From contig JAQYUZ010000044.1 in NCBI GenBank assembly GCA_033819885.1, positions 1 to 64,000 of the forward strand: a DNA stretch of 64,000 nucleotides, in the 5' to 3' direction. Position 1 is the stretch's first letter. Every line of letters begins with the position of its first letter. The notes beneath the pieces were generated by a model. The model had not been told where the DNA came from. It saw only the letters and a list, made by a program, of their open reading frames with translations, and did no database searches. Positions 23,086-35,600 of this stretch are shown here, one piece after another. Source of the DNA: Microbotryomycetes sp. JL201 (taxonomy: Eukaryota; Basidiomycota; Microbotryomycetes). Made by a program: the position numbers and the translations under genes.

Positions 23086-24850
23086 ATGGCGCCCGACGAG
23101 AAAGACCGCCCAGCGGGGTCGACTGATGCATCAATGACCGCAATGATGGCGAGTGATTCACGCATACATTTCGATCAGACGACGCAAAAGTGGTGCTTCG
23201 AAGCCGATGACGGCACAGAGATGGAGTGGGACACGCTCAGGCACGCATGGGTGCCAGTCGTCAGTCGCTTATTGCCCAAATTTTTGTTTTGGATTGACTG
23301 ACAAGTGTCGACTGCCCTCGTCTGCATCGTACTGTCCCCGGTTGCCAACTAATGCATGCGTGCCGCGCACTGACAGCTCGAGGACGAGCTCGTCCACAAG
23401 CAACAAGCAGCATACTCTGTCCAAGGCGTAGATGAGAATGCAAGTTTGTACCGCGATGCTTTCACTTTCGCCCACTGACTTGGCTCGAGCGCGTGGGGTT
23501 GCACAGACTCCAGCGGCACCCGTCATCGCACGTGAAAACAAACGGCGCAAAAAGGACAAGGACGCGAATCACCAAGAAGCAGACGTAGACGAGACGCTCG
23601 CTTCGACAGACGCCGACAGCTCGCTCGACCCCTCAACATCGTCATCCTCGTCAGCTTCTGCACCAACAGCAACCGCGGCAGCGGTTAGCAAGAACAAAAC
23701 CAACAACAAATCACATGATTCTTCGAAATCAAGTCGAGCAGTCTTTGTTAGCCAATTACCTCTGACGGCCACGGTCGATCAGATCAAATCAGTCTTTTCG
23801 AAAGCAGGCTTGATCATGGAAGACGCAGACGGTGAACCGCGCATCAAAATGTACAAAGACGACAAAGGCTTGTTCAAAGGCGAAGCCCTGGTCGTCTATT
23901 TGCAAGAAGCTAGCGTCGACTTGGCCACGAGACTGTTGGACGAGACAGAGCTAGAGCTGGGCAGCGGACAGGGGGTCATGAAGGTGAAAAAAGCAGAATG
24001 GTCCAAAGATCAGCAACAGCAACAGCAAACGGTTGACGAAGCAGGAAATAGCGCCAGGACCCGACAAGGCGCTGGAGAGAACGACCAGCAAAGGCGACAA
24101 CGTCAAAAGAAGCGAACAGAGAAACTGAGACAGTGAGTCCGCACTGCATGCACTTAGGCTTGGCTTTTGGATCCCTATTTCTGAGACCTCGCCCCTACAG
24201 AAAACTCACAGACTGGTCATCATCCGATGATGAGGCGACGGCTCAACTGAAAGCTCGAGCGAGGCTGAATCCCAAGGTGGTTGTCTTGCAAGGCATGTTT
24301 ACCCTCGCAGAGCTCGAAGAAGATCCCGCACTGTTGCTTGATCTCAAAGAGGACGTCAGAGAAGAGTGCGAGACGCTGGGTGAAGTCACGAACGTGAACC
24401 TTTACGATGTGAGTGCGCGCTCGTGTTTTGCATTTGTGCAAATTCAACTTTGGCTGACTGTTTGCGACTGCAACTCGGGGCCAGAAAGAGCCAACGGGTA
24501 TTCTGACAGTACGATTCAAGGACGAGCTGGCTGCGAAAGCTTGTATCGCCGTAAGCCCTGGCCTGTCAAAGGAGTAGAACGGAAGAACTGAAATATTTCT
24601 CCCTTTGCTCTTCCAGAAAATGAATGGTCGGTACTTTGGCGGTCGTCAAGTCCGGGCATATTACCTCGACACGGCTCAAAAGTACAAGAAATCAGGCCAA
24701 GGTGTAGATTTGGCCGGTACAGGGCTCGGAGATGAGCACGAAGAGCGACGTGAGCATGAGCAGGAGGAGGAGCGGTTGCGCAAATACGCAGAGTGGCTCG
24801 AAAAGGGCGGCGATAACGGAGAGACGGACGCAGGTGGACACACCGCGTAG
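23086..24850 (+). CDS. CUS2: U2 snRNP splicing factor CUS2 / Tat-SF1 homologue
   Basis: It starts MAPDEKDRPAGSTDASM at 23086. The N-terminal block IHFDQTTQKWCFEADDGTEM then EWDTLRHAWVPV is typical of Tat-SF1. After one or two introns and an acidic/Ser-rich linker comes RRM1 (RAVFVSQLPLTATVDQIKSVFSKAG... KGLFKGEALVVY). A Gln-rich basic linker leads to the second, UHM-like RRM: KVVVLQGMFTLAELEEDPAL, then DVREECETLGEVTNVNLYD, and KMNGRYFGGRQVRAYYLD. This RRM is split by introns and carries the R-x-F-like FGGRQV loop. A coiled acidic tail ends at 24850. CUS2/Tat-SF1 binds the Sf3b1/Prp11 region of U2 snRNP and controls branch-site recognition in the nucleus. Domain order and linker character match closely. 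Confidence 0.9.
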
Positions 24851-25041
24851 AGGGCGTTTACACCAAACTCACAGTATGTTGTAAGAGATACACGAAGATT
24901 TTCAGAAGGTGATGTGCTCGCTGTGGTGGTTTCCCACTTTTCAGCCGAACTTGGTCGAGAAAGTGAGGTGATTCTGATTCGTGGGCGAAGCGCACCAGCA
25001 CACGTCTCTTGCATGTGAGCGTCCTTGCACCTAATGAGCGC

Positions 25042-25764
25042 CCGAGATGCTGCATGTATGCGCCGCTCAGTCCTGGGGAGCCTGGCCCCCCCCTGTTCTG
25101 TTCGAATCGGGATTGAGCTCGGGCCTCACGCGGTCAACAAAACCAGCGCGCGCGGCGCCGCCAACTCTTTTCTTCAGACCAACTCGTCAGTCCCGCCCTG
25201 CACCCAAGTTGGACTCGCCTGCTGACCACGACTGCATCCACCTTTGTCGATACAGAGTCAGGATCTGTTTACGTGAGTCTACTGCTTTGAATACAGCCAG
25301 CTTTGGGCGGTTGCTCGTCGCTGGCTGGAAAAAGGGAAAATCTCTCTTTTCTCGCTGCGGAACAGGCACTGACTGTTCGCCTGCACTTTACAGAGTTCCT
25401 TTCCGATGTTGTCTTGCTGACTCTAACGAGCCACAACGTTTGCAAGTCACGATGTCAAGTCGGCCGTGTCTTTTGCCGCTCGAGCGAGAACCATGCGTGC
25501 CTTTTGATGCCGTTTGTCCTTTTGGGTGAACTGGCATACAAAACACGCTCGATGACCTCGGCGTCTTCGTGCCCGCCCTCGTTTCATGCGAGCTTGGTGT
25601 GTCCATGGCGGTCCCTTTTCTGCCAGTCGCTTTGACGAGAAAAGGGTCGTCGCGCGAGTCGCCTGGCAGACGCGGACCTTTCTGAACTTGTTCAAACTCT
25701 CCTTGATGTTGTTGTGTCGCTTGTGATAGTCTGCATGTAATATCTGACCCTTGCTGTCCTGCAA
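25042..25764 (+). repeat. Dispersed repeat, copy A (inverted partner at 59310-60039)
   Basis: About 723 bases match, in inverted orientation, copy B at 59310-60039. Homology begins at CCGAGATGCTGCATG (25042) and stops abruptly after CCTGCAA (25764), with flanks unrelated on both sides. By eye the right half (about 25390-25730) is almost identical. The left half has a few substitutions and indels: one G, a 4-base CCAG, and a variable A-rich patch near 25330-25365. On the minus strand the identical half encodes an uninterrupted 97-residue frame shared by both copies (LHADYHKRHNNIKESLNKF...CFVCQFTQKDKRHQ...ADLTS), very rich in Arg/Lys; a second frame is also open. A GTTCGAATC box at 25100-25108, about 58 bases from the end, resembles a pol III B-box. 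I recognise no transposase, reverse transcriptase, terminal repeats or target duplication. Confidence 0.8.
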
Positions 25765-26617
25765 CCGCGCCGTGTCCCCAGTAACTTGCTTGACTGTTGA
25801 GCAGCGTGACGCAATCGCGACGACTGGCAGGCGTGCATGCCAATTACATCATACACTTTTTTTTTTTTTGGCATCTCTTAGTGTTCCACTCATGGCCTAC
25901 ACGATGGCCTTATTGCGCCCGTCCCTGCAGCCCGAGCGCGCTCACACTTCATCTCTTGAGTTTTGCAATGAGATACGCTCGGCATCTGATATGGCCGATC
26001 TCAAGTGAACGTGAACGGCCAAAAGACTTGTGGAACGCTCACATTCCGTCTCCTGCCTTTTGCGCTGCCGGCTTTCGCTTCATTTATGAATAGTTGCCTG
26101 GTTGGCGTCACGCCCATCCAGATGACCGGGTAGCTCGTTACAAAGCTCTGAATGCACTCCTCGTGGCGGAGCACGCACTGTAGATCACTTTGCGTGTCTT
26201 TTCCGCTCGGTTTCCCGAACGGGCAACTGGTCATCCTGCCAGAGGCAAGTGCCTTTCGTACGACATGACGGATCTGCACGTGCTACTTGCTTGCATGGTA
26301 AAGTAGGCGTCTATCGTACCTGATAGCGATCTCGTCAAAGTGTCGAACACAATCAAGGAAAACACGATCAAGCGCTACAAGGAGAAATGCGCTCATGATG
26401 CATTGTCGGGATACGGGCAAACACCGGCGACGTTCGAGTGTAGAGTCCCGCTCACTTGTCTTGCTCCTTCCTCTCGTTCTTTCCATTGTCGCCTCCATTT
26501 GGGTCATCAGCCGGCATTGTCGCCGTATACTTGTCACTCGTTTCAACTGTCGCTCCTTACATCAAGTCGTGAAGCTCAAGCACATCTTGTCTTTCCACAT
26601 TTTCTCGTCCCGACACG
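25765..26617. other. Gene-free spacer between repeat A and beta-helix gene 1
   Basis: It contains a pure T tract near 25858-25869 and no recognisable frame. The last ~200 bases should be the promoter and leader of the secreted protein gene. Confidence 0.45.
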
Positions 26618-28505
26618 ATGCGATTAACCTCGACGACTGTCCTGCTTTGCGCTTTGGCGACTACAGCCTTTGGCGAATCGACATCGCCAATTGAAGATTA
26701 TCCCTCTCCGACCCGAACGTTGCAGACTCGACAGAACGGAAAGAATCCCCCGTTCAATGTCAATAATCCTGCCCCAACTCCAGCCTTCACCATGCCCGCC
26801 CTACCCAAATTGCTCGACGTCAACCAACTAGTGAATCTGGTCGGTGCAACGACAGCTCCTGTCAATTCCCTTTTGGGTCAAGCCGCAACAAGACTGTTAC
26901 AAGATTTGACTTCTGGCTACACCAACCCAGTGGTCGGAACCGTTCAAGGTCTGATTTGTGGTTTATTTGGATGCAACGCTGCGCCACCTCCTCCTTCTGG
27001 TCGACCGAAACCCGTCCCGAGCAATGTGACGTGCCTGAACGGTACATATGACGCTGCAACAATTTCATCATTATTCTACTGTAACGCACCTCGTTCAATT
27101 CATCCTTCCGTGACCAAGCTTTGCTCATCTTGTTGCTTGTTTTCCTGATTGTCGCAGTTGGAGGAGCCAACACGATCGTGTATCTTTGTCCGAACGCGGT
27201 TCTGAACCTTGTCGACACTATTCATTTCACCGATAAGAACCAGACTCTTCAAACCGGTCCAGGTTCGGTTGACCCGTCGCAGTACGCGACCTTGCGGGTG
27301 ACGGGTCGTTCCCAAAGCACGGCTGTGTACACTGCAGCTGATGGAAGGGATGGAGCAACGCTGAGAAACGTGATTGTCGATGGCAACAGACCCAATTTGG
27401 GCTGGGGCGGCGTCGGATCGGGGCCTTTGATTCAGATGGGCGGCAACAACAAGGGACAGTTGATCGAAAACGTCAAAGCGTTCGAACCACGAGGTCCGTT
27501 CAAACTTGCACTTGCACTGGTGCTTTTCGACTTACTTGCCTTTTGCATACCAACAACAGGCTGGACGGCTTTGCATCTGATCGAGGGTTTTATGAACAGT
27601 TGCCAAGGCATGACCGTTCGCAACAATCAAATGGGCCCATCAGGGAATGCAGCTAGCGTCTCTGGACAAAAGACAAACAAGATGCGTCGAATGTCGAAAC
27701 GACAATCCGGCGGCGGCGGCAGCAGCGGTTCTGGCGTGGCAGCACAAAACGTTCCCGCTGGACAATGGGCAGATGGTATCTCACTCGCGTGCAAGGGTTC
27801 TACTGTCACTGGAAATACTGTCGTCGATGCGACGGACGTTGGTATTGTCATATTCGGTGCACCTGGGTCCAAGGTGACGGGCAACACGGTCATTTCAAGA
27901 AACAGAGTCTTGTTGGGAGGAATCAATGCGGCAGACTATTTGCCGTTCTTTGGAAGCTTCAAAGACGTCGTCGTCTCGGGAAACACGATCAGTGAGTCGC
28001 TTACATGAATCTGATCGGCCTAGTCGCTGAGTGTTTGCGCTTTGCTGTTCTCCAGACGCCGAAGGAAACGTAAGCGTAGCCTGTCTAACGCACGTGGACT
28101 CTCACTCACTCAACATTTGCGGCTCTGCAGATGATCAAGATCGGCATGACCCTTGGCACGCTCAGTTGGGGCGACTTCAACTCTACGCTCTATCGCACAA
28201 ACGGCGGCACCTTCAACGACAACACCTTTACGTCCGGCTCGACCGGTTACTTTGGTTACGGCGTTTCTGTGAACGGTCACAACGCTGCAACCGTTCGCAA
28301 CAACAAGTTCACTTCGGCCAGCTTTGGAGGCCAACCGACGGCTAGTTGCAGATTCAATCCAATGCCCGCATATGGACCTATGTACTTTAATCCGTACACG
28401 ACTCCGGGCTCAAACTTGCAGTCTCAATTCCAGAAAGCAGTCTATGATTTTGCGATCTGTCACAATCCTGGACAAGTTGCGAGGCGGGGCGTCAATGTTT
28501 ACTAG
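26618..28505 (+). CDS. Secreted right-handed beta-helix (pectin-lyase-fold) protein 1
   Basis: It starts MRLTSTTVLLCALATTAFG, a clear signal peptide, followed by a pro-region with a dibasic-like RTLQTRQ site. After the conserved NLVGATTAPVNSLLGQAATR and LICGLFGC blocks comes an intron. The beta-helix then begins (GANTIVYLCPNAVLNLVDTI), with repeated short strands (TGNTVV, TGNTVIS, SGNTI, NDNTFT, RNNKFTS). Landmarks include WTALHLIEG, WADGISLACKG, DATDVGIVIFG, LGGINAADYLP and GSTGYFGYG. The end is RGVNVY, stop 28505. A Gly/Ser insert preceded by KRQ (about 27700) is absent from its paralogue. The fold is shared by polysaccharide lyases and hydrolases and by non-catalytic virulence factors. I cannot see lyase catalytic residues, so an enzymatic role is not claimed. 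The paralogue is at 56251-57948. Confidence 0.82.
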
Positions 28506-28656
28506 ATCAGATCAGTCTGACCGAATTGTTCAGATAACAGTCTAGAATTGGCATTGTAGTCTGTAGCATGGTCTGTATAGAATGAAAAAGAGATTCCCTT
28601 AAGGTGATCTGGACGTCTATGAACAATATCTATTGCAGTTGTAGGCCCTAGCCAAT

Positions 28657-30415
28657 CTATTCAAGGTGTATCCGGCCCTGGCTTTGTATCCTCGGTCTAA
28701 TAATCACATACAACGCCACGACAGCGACAACGACGTGACTTGCACCGACAAGAACAAATGGTGCACCGACCCACTTGTCAAACAGGGACCCGCCAATTTT
28801 CCCAATGACCAGTATCCCAAGGCCACCGCAAAAAGAGTAGGCCGCACTGAGACGCCCTCCCACTTCCTTGGCGTTTTGAAGAACGAGTCGACCTCTGACA
28901 GAAGCGATCAAACTCAGGCTTGTGACGATGCCGCCAATTTGACTCATTCCCATGCCAATGACGCTTGGCCAACTTGTTGCAGCGCGAGGATCACCGTGTG
29001 GCATTGTGGCAAACAAGATAAATGCCGTTGCGCCAATGACGGACGACGAGAGCAGGACGACTGGTTCACTTAGTCGAGACGCAAGAATACCGACAAATGG
29101 AGCAAGCAAGAGAGACGAGAGTTGTAAAACACCGGTGAGGATTGACGACCGGATGAAAGCAGGTCGACAAGCTTCTTTGGCGGGCAATTCGAGCATTCGG
29201 CTGTGGCACAGGTCGTGCGTCGTGAAATACTGAAGCGGATGTCAAACACGAGCTACTCGATAGTCTGCATCAACTCACGTGATTGACGAGAAGAGGGATG
29301 AATCCGGTGGCAATCGACGATGTCGCCCGAGACTGTACGGAAAGTCAGTGATCTGTAGATCGCCAGTTCTCTTGTCGTACGCAAGACTGACCGCAAAGCT
29401 TGCTACATAGGCCAGCGTCACGCGACTCTCTGTCTTCACGAGCGAGAATCCTTTGCCAACGTCCTTGACAGCCACTGAAATTGTTACCTTGTCATGCTCA
29501 TCTGTATCGGACACGACAGGCTGGTCGATACGTAAAGCAACAAAGATAAAGATTGCTTCTGCCAAGGCGAGTATTGCGACGAGGTAGAAAGTCCATTTCA
29601 GGCCTCGCTGGACAGACGCCTTGTCCGAGTCGAGCGGAAACCAGTCTGCCAGTTTCGTCGGCAGCGGTAGAAATACAAAGACTAGAGGTGATACGAGTCA
29701 GCCCTGCCCGCCTCGCTAGAATTTGGACTCACCTCCAAGAAGTGCGCCACACCCGGTAGCGAATCCGAGTAGGCCTGAAAATCGTCCCGAGTTGGCAGGA
29801 CGAGCTGCGGATGTCCCGACGTCGTCGCGATTGTTGTCGTTTGAGTCTCTCTCATGATCGAGTGGTAAAGCCGTGAGTAGGCTTAATGCAGCACTCAGCG
29901 TCGTTACGAGCGCGCTTGCACCCGACTGTGGGAGGTGTCAGCACCATATTTGACGGCCTTGTATGACGAGTCTGACTGACGGCAAACAAGATCCTTATGG
30001 TGAGCAACCCCGGAAAGACTGAATCAACCGAAACGAACAAGACGAGAGCGAGCGCGACGATGGCGTAACCCAAGCTGGCCACTTTACGAACCCCGAGAAT
30101 TGAATCTGCGCAGTACCCCCATACCAAGTAGCCGGCAAGTGCTACAAGCTCGTCTGCGAGGATTAATTGTCCGGTCACGTGGCCTCGTTCGTGCTTGTCG
30201 ACGCCTAATTGGTCCAGAACGAAAGGCTGTGCAGAGTTGAGAAAGACGAGGAACGAGATGGACAAGACGGCAGTTGACAGCAGAGCTGTGCATCCGAGCA
30301 ATCGTGTCTGTGGGCTGACGCCCAACGCGCGCTGCCATGGTCGCACAAGACCGACACTTGGCTCATCGAGAGGGTCATCCAAAGACACGAGAGACGCAGT
30401 CGTCAGACCGGCCAT
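28657..30415 (-). CDS. MFS transporter, sub-family unassigned
   Basis: Minus-strand gene of about four exons. It starts MAGLTTASLVSLDDPLDEPS at 30415. Helix 1 is RLLGCTALLSTAVLSISFLV and helix 2 is ELVALAGYLVWGYCADSILG, which includes the G-x3-D-x2-G-x-R/K type MFS loop (CADSILGVRKV). An acidic, Asn/Asp-rich stretch follows, then helices FGLLGFATGCGALLG-like and WTFYLVAILALAEAIFIFVA. A cytoplasmic loop comes next, and the C-terminal six helices end IIRPRIQSQGRIHLE (stop 28657-28659). Around twelve hydrophobic segments are visible. The first ATG giving a sensible leader was chosen; an upstream GTG frame extends it without an ATG. It does not look like sugar-porter, Dal5 or drug-H+ (DHA) types. 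Substrate unknown. Confidence 0.75.
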
Positions 30416-30709
30416 CGTCGATGCATGCAAGGAGGTGGCGATGGCAGATTCGGACGACACAGCCGCTCACGAAAGCCTCAGAGTGCATGTCAGCCATATC
30501 AAACCGAATCGCTCGGCTCTCGTGAATCAAACTGTGACACTGTGCTGTGATTGAGTCCCTATTTTCATCCACTTTACGAAAAGAGACGAGCTCGGGCCCC
30601 TGACTCGACCGGCAGGCGAGAAGCAGGCCATCAGGCAGCGTGCTATGTGACTACATAGATTGTTTATTCCATCCCCGATCACTCAATCTCACTGGCTAAA
30701 AATAATCGT

Positions 30710-32144
30710 CTAAAGCTTCGTCTGCGAGACGACAAACGAAGACGACCTATTCAAATACTCGACAGCCTCTTTGATCATGTCATCTACAATCTTCTTGGCA
30801 GGCTCAATCGTGTTGACCTCGGCGGCAACGACACCCATCAACCAAGGTCGGTTGTCGGCGTCTTCGTAACCGACAGGAATTGTGCCCTTGGACGTAAGCT
30901 CCTTGATCTCTTGCTGACGGTTCTCTTCCCAGTCCATGATGAAGGGGTTCTTCCGCACGCGCAGAGGACGACCCTGTGAGACGTAATTTTAGTTTGTTAT
31001 CACGTGAAAATTGCGCGGTTGGTGCAACTTACCGTAAAGATGATTGTGCGAATCGTGTCCGTGATGCCGGCGGAAATGACAGCCTCCTGGTGAGCCTTGG
31101 GCGCGCCAGCCTCCTCAGCGCACTGTCGAAGGATAGTCAGCACATGTCGTCTATGGGTGGTGTGACGGGCCTCACGATGAAGCGCGTGCCAACCCAAACA
31201 GCTGACGCGCCGAACGAAAGCATAGCAGCAACCGAGGCGCCAGTGTAGATACCGCCAGCAGCGACCACTTCGATCGGCTTGCCCGTCAACGGCGACTTGT
31301 GACCCTTGACAGCCTTGACGCAAGCGGGAACGAGGATCGAGGTGGGCGTGTCGCCAGTATGGCCACCGCCTTCGCCACCTTGGCAGCAGATGATGTCGAC
31401 GCCGACCGAAAGCGCCTTGGGCACGTGCTTGACGGCGCCAACCATGTTGATACAAGGAATGCCAGCCTTGTGCAGCTTTTCAACAGCCCACTTGGGAGGA
31501 ACACCAACAGCGCAAACAAAGACGGCCGCCTTTTCTTCGATGATGACATCAATCAATTCGGGCAGTTGGCCACCAGTGTAATCCTTGTTGGTCTTGCGAG
31601 CGTTGCCGCCAACCTGGGGCAGCAGCAAGTCGATGCCGAAGGGAGCGTTCTTGTCGACCAAGTCATCCTTCAGCTCCTTGATCTGTTGGCGCAAGAACTT
31701 GGGTGTATAGCCCTGCACACGTTCGCCACATGACTGTCAGCAGATCCAATGTATATCAAAGGACCCTCAACCCACCACGCCGCCTACGGTAGGCCAGAAC
31801 ACCAGGAGGTATGGGACGTAACACATTAGCAAGCTGCTCGAGTCGGCTTCAGCCCAGCCGCCACTTACCCACGACGCCGAGGCCGCCAGCATTGGTGACA
31901 GCTGCAGCTAGTTCCGGACCTGTCGAAGCAATGTCAACTCGTGTTCTGGCGTTGTGGCGCCCGACCGGAGCTGCGCTGGCCCGCAGTCTCACCTGCCGCC
32001 ACCTGCGTGGTTGCATCATATCAGTCTCGTGTACGACGTTCAACATGCATGCTCTGACTCACGTTCATTCCGGCCAAGATGATCGGATGTTTGATGCCGA
32101 ACAACTCTGTCAACGGCGTTTTAATCTGCTGAGGCGACGACATG
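30710..32144 (-). CDS. Nitronate monooxygenase (2-nitropropane dioxygenase family)
   Basis: Start at 32144: MSSPQQIKTPLTELFGIKHP, then IILAGMN, the FMN-domain opening. The next exon has AAGPELAAAVTNAGGLGVVG, also typical. The large exon (about 31718-31170) has PFGIDLLLPQVGGNARKTN, then FVCAVGVPPKWAVEKLHKAG, CCQGGEGGGHTGD with the conserved His region, VVAAGGIYTGASVAAMLSFG, and ASAVWVGTRF. A short exon gives CAEEAGAPKAHQEAVISAGI, and the last gives LRVRKNPFIMDWEENRQQEI to QTKL, stop 30710-30712. These FMN enzymes oxidise alkyl nitronates such as propionate-3-nitronate, detoxifying plant nitro compounds. Length near 350 residues and the motifs fit fungal NMO. It is probably peroxisomal or cytosolic; the QTKL end is not a clear PTS1. 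Confidence 0.88.
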
Positions 32145-32657
32145 CTAGGCAACGGCTCGGCGTTCGACAAGGCGATTCCACGAAAGAGAGGCAAGCGAAG
32201 GAGTCGACTGTCGAGATGGACAGGCGAGATGGATGAAGAGAAGGGGAGAGGCAGCAAAAGCCACGCTGCAGCCCCACAACTTTCTTCGGCTGCTCGGCTC
32301 GGCGAGTAACCGTCTGGGGGTTTTGCCTTTCAAGGCGCCTGGCGTGTGGAGAAGCCATGTTTTTGCGCCAATTTGGCATACAAAGCGTAACATTGCATCA
32401 TAGAGTCGGTAGAAGCCGATTCATCCGCGGAATTATGCATGCTCGTCTGGCCCCAAATTCAGCTTTCACGCGCCTGCGCCAGCACGGTACACCACGAGGC
32501 GATTTGGATTCGGTCACGTCGCTGCTGGCGATGCACCAAGCTATGTCTCGTGCTGAATGGTGTGCTGGGCACAATACTAGCCCTTTCGGTGGTAATGCTC
32601 TCTGCCGACTAGTGGGAGCCTTCAAGGCAAGCATCATAATCACAACATCTTGAAATA
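32145..32657. other. Gene-free spacer upstream of nitronate monooxygenase
   Basis: It holds the promoter of the monooxygenase and the 3' end of the next minus-strand gene. Short frames only. Confidence 0.45.
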
Positions 32658-35600
32658 CTAAATCATGGCTCTCAGAACGTCCTTGGGCAACTCTTTCCTC
32701 TTGATTGAAAACTGCGGGTCGACCTTTTGCTTGTCTCCGTTTCTCAACACCTTGGACACTGGAAATTGCTGCACGTCCGTCGGTATCAAACTCGTAGTTC
32801 TGGCTCTGTTCAGAGTTACTTCGAGAACGTCTTCGCCAACGTCATCATCCTCGTCAGAATCGCTGTATGCTGAAGAAGACCTTTGAGAACCAGGCAACGG
32901 TGGCACTGGCGGAACTTTCGCTGACGAACGACTATCCGATCTCGAGTGGCGGCTGGGTTTTGATTGCCCCTTGAACCAGCCACCGAATGATTTGCTCGTT
33001 GGCAATGTTGGAGAACAGTTGGGCAAAGGTGGCGATGGGGGCGCCGCTTCGAGCGCAGGAGTGGGTACGATAGGCAGTGTCCCAGCTGTCTTGAGCTTGA
33101 GCGATTTTGATGATCCGCCAGAGTGTTTGCGTCGGTGTGACGAGACAGCCGTTGCATTGCTCTCCGAGCCAATCGACCATCGACCCTGCTCATGAACTGT
33201 CGGAACAGAATGAGCCTGACATACCTGTGCCGGGGATATGAAACTCACCATCTGTAGATGACTTTGTTCGAAACATGCCAAGCGCGCTAGACAACTTTTG
33301 CGAGACGCCACTGCTGCTGCCAATCGAGTGGTGCTTGTCCGTGTCATCGGAGGGTCTTCGCCCACTCGATCCAGAGAATGATCCTCTGTCACTAGGGGCG
33401 ACCATCGAGTTGCGTAAAGCGGCGACTGGATCTTCAAGCGGTCCCGAAACGTCCGACGGCGGAACAGGAGCAGGTCGACTCGGCCTCAATTGGTACTTGT
33501 CAAACCCTGGCACGAAGGGTTGCCATTCGGGCGGTGGAGGCGGCGATGCATTACGTTTGGCAACTGGCGTCTGCTCGTTGACCAACAAGTCTCGACTTTG
33601 GACAGATCCTCTTGGTGTCTCGGGTACCTCGTTAATGACCGATAACTGGTCGACATTCGCTGGCAAGAACGTCGGATTATGTTGCGGATTTGGGGTTGTA
33701 CGTTGTGGCGTCTTGGCGTCGGACGAGTCTGGGTTCGGAGACGACAAACCGAGTGCTTTCGACAGTTCGGCCAATTTCTGTGGCGTAGACTTTGCCGGTG
33801 GTCCACGAAACACTCCCAGACCGACTTGCGGAGGCTCTTCATCCATTTCTTCGGCGACAGAAGACAAAGAGGGTGCTGCTGATGATTCGTCTACAGGAGA
33901 CACATTGCCTAAAAACGACGCCAAGCTGACGGAAGGACGCCGCTCTGACTCGTCACCCGCCACTGGCGACTTTGTGCTGACCGGACTGGCTGTCGAAGTC
34001 ATACCAGAATCGCTCCTCGAATGGCTAAATGAGCTCGAGGACGAGAAGCGCGAGAACAGATGGGGTCCACCTGTGCTCGCTGGCGCAGGAACTGCAACAC
34101 CAGTCTCGATCGTCGAGGTGCTCGACCTCTGAGACTCGGTAACGAGATTGCTTTCCGACAGAATTCGAGGCACTGGGGGCTCTTCGGTCGGATCTGGGAA
34201 TCGGTGATTGCTCAGCGAAGACGAGCTGGACTTTGCGCCACCCGGAGTCGACCAAGCCGGCGTCGAGAACTGAGGCGTCGTTCCGATCGACTCGGTGTCG
34301 TTCTCACTCCGAGACTTGGTGGTCCATTTGCTGCCTCGGCGCTTGGCCCAGGCAGACACGCTGTTGGCTCGCGGCACATTAGGTGTTGTAAAAGGCGCGA
34401 GGACGTTCATGTCGCCGTATCCAACACCAAACAAGCCGCGCGGCTCGATATCAAACTCTAGTCGACCGACAACGAGGTCAACGCCGTAAGCAGGATTCGT
34501 TGGCGTTGGGGACCTGACACTCCAATCTTCGCCACCGGCAATGCGAGGTGAAGCCGGCGCTGGGCTCGACTGCGACCTTTGCATGGCAGTTTTAGAAGGC
34601 CGGGTTGCACTCGCTTGACGACCTTGACCAAAAGACCGACCGTGCCTTGGTGAGGGGGCAGTTTGATTGAGCCGGTCCGACTCTGCTTTCCCGTACGGCA
34701 GGCCTCCGACTTCCAGGTCAGAGTCGTTCTCGTCTTCGTTTGGTGCTCCGAACAAGTCGCTCCAGAGAGACGACCAGGCTTCTGCGCTGATTTTCGGACC
34801 ATTCTCGAGCGGCACAACCAGGTGATTTTTGACAGATTCGGCTGCAGACAAGAGGTACAACGAAATGTCTTCCGGTGAAGAGATACCATGCTCCTGAGCA
34901 ATAGCGGCCACTTGCTCTGACAAGGTCTCGCGCAAAGGCAACAGAACACCGCGCCTGCCACCGTCAAACGGGTTAGCCAGCAGGCGCGTTTCCGGCAGTC
35001 GTGTGCCAGAGTCTCACCTCGAAACCGGCTTCGACATGTACATCTTGAGATATGGAGACCCTTCCGCCACAGACGCGGCCGGCACGACCGTGATCAAATG
35101 ATGAGGCCGGCGTGGCAAGCTCCTCTTGCGCCGGACTTGCGGTGACCGTGCGTGGTCCAACGTCATGTTGTTCCGAGCGTTCGGCTCCAGCTCGTCGTCT
35201 CCGAGTAGCACGTTCAGTGATGGAGTTGGCTTGTTTGCATTGAACGCAGGCTCGTCGCTGAAGAATTCGTAAGGAAACGGTCCTTGCGCGCCCGGGCTTG
35301 ATTCGACGTCAGACACAGCTGGCGTTGAAGTCACCGAGCTCGCAATAGTTTGCTGGTCTACAGCTGAGCTGCCGATAAAGCCTGCTGTTAGCCATTCACG
35401 CCAGGTGGCCGGCTTCTTGTCCGGATGAGCCACCGGTGGCGGCAAATCTGGAGCGGGTTTTGTCAAGGTGAGTGTAGGCTTTGGAGGCACGCTCGGTGGA
35501 CGCTCATCCTCCGTCTCAGTGTCAAAATCTGGCGCGTCTTCATCGTCGCGCTCGCTCAAGCTATCGAAGCCGGTGCTGCTGTTTGTCGCGGACGAGGTGA

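Noticed and set aside
25858-25869. T tract as a SINE or retro-element tail of repeat A
   Set aside because: It lies about 95 bases beyond the end of homology between the two copies, so it is not part of the shared unit.
33275-34132. 285-residue plus-strand frame opposite the large disordered protein
   Set aside because: Codon shadow of a Ser/Pro-rich minus-strand exon that has a consistent gene structure; no family motif.
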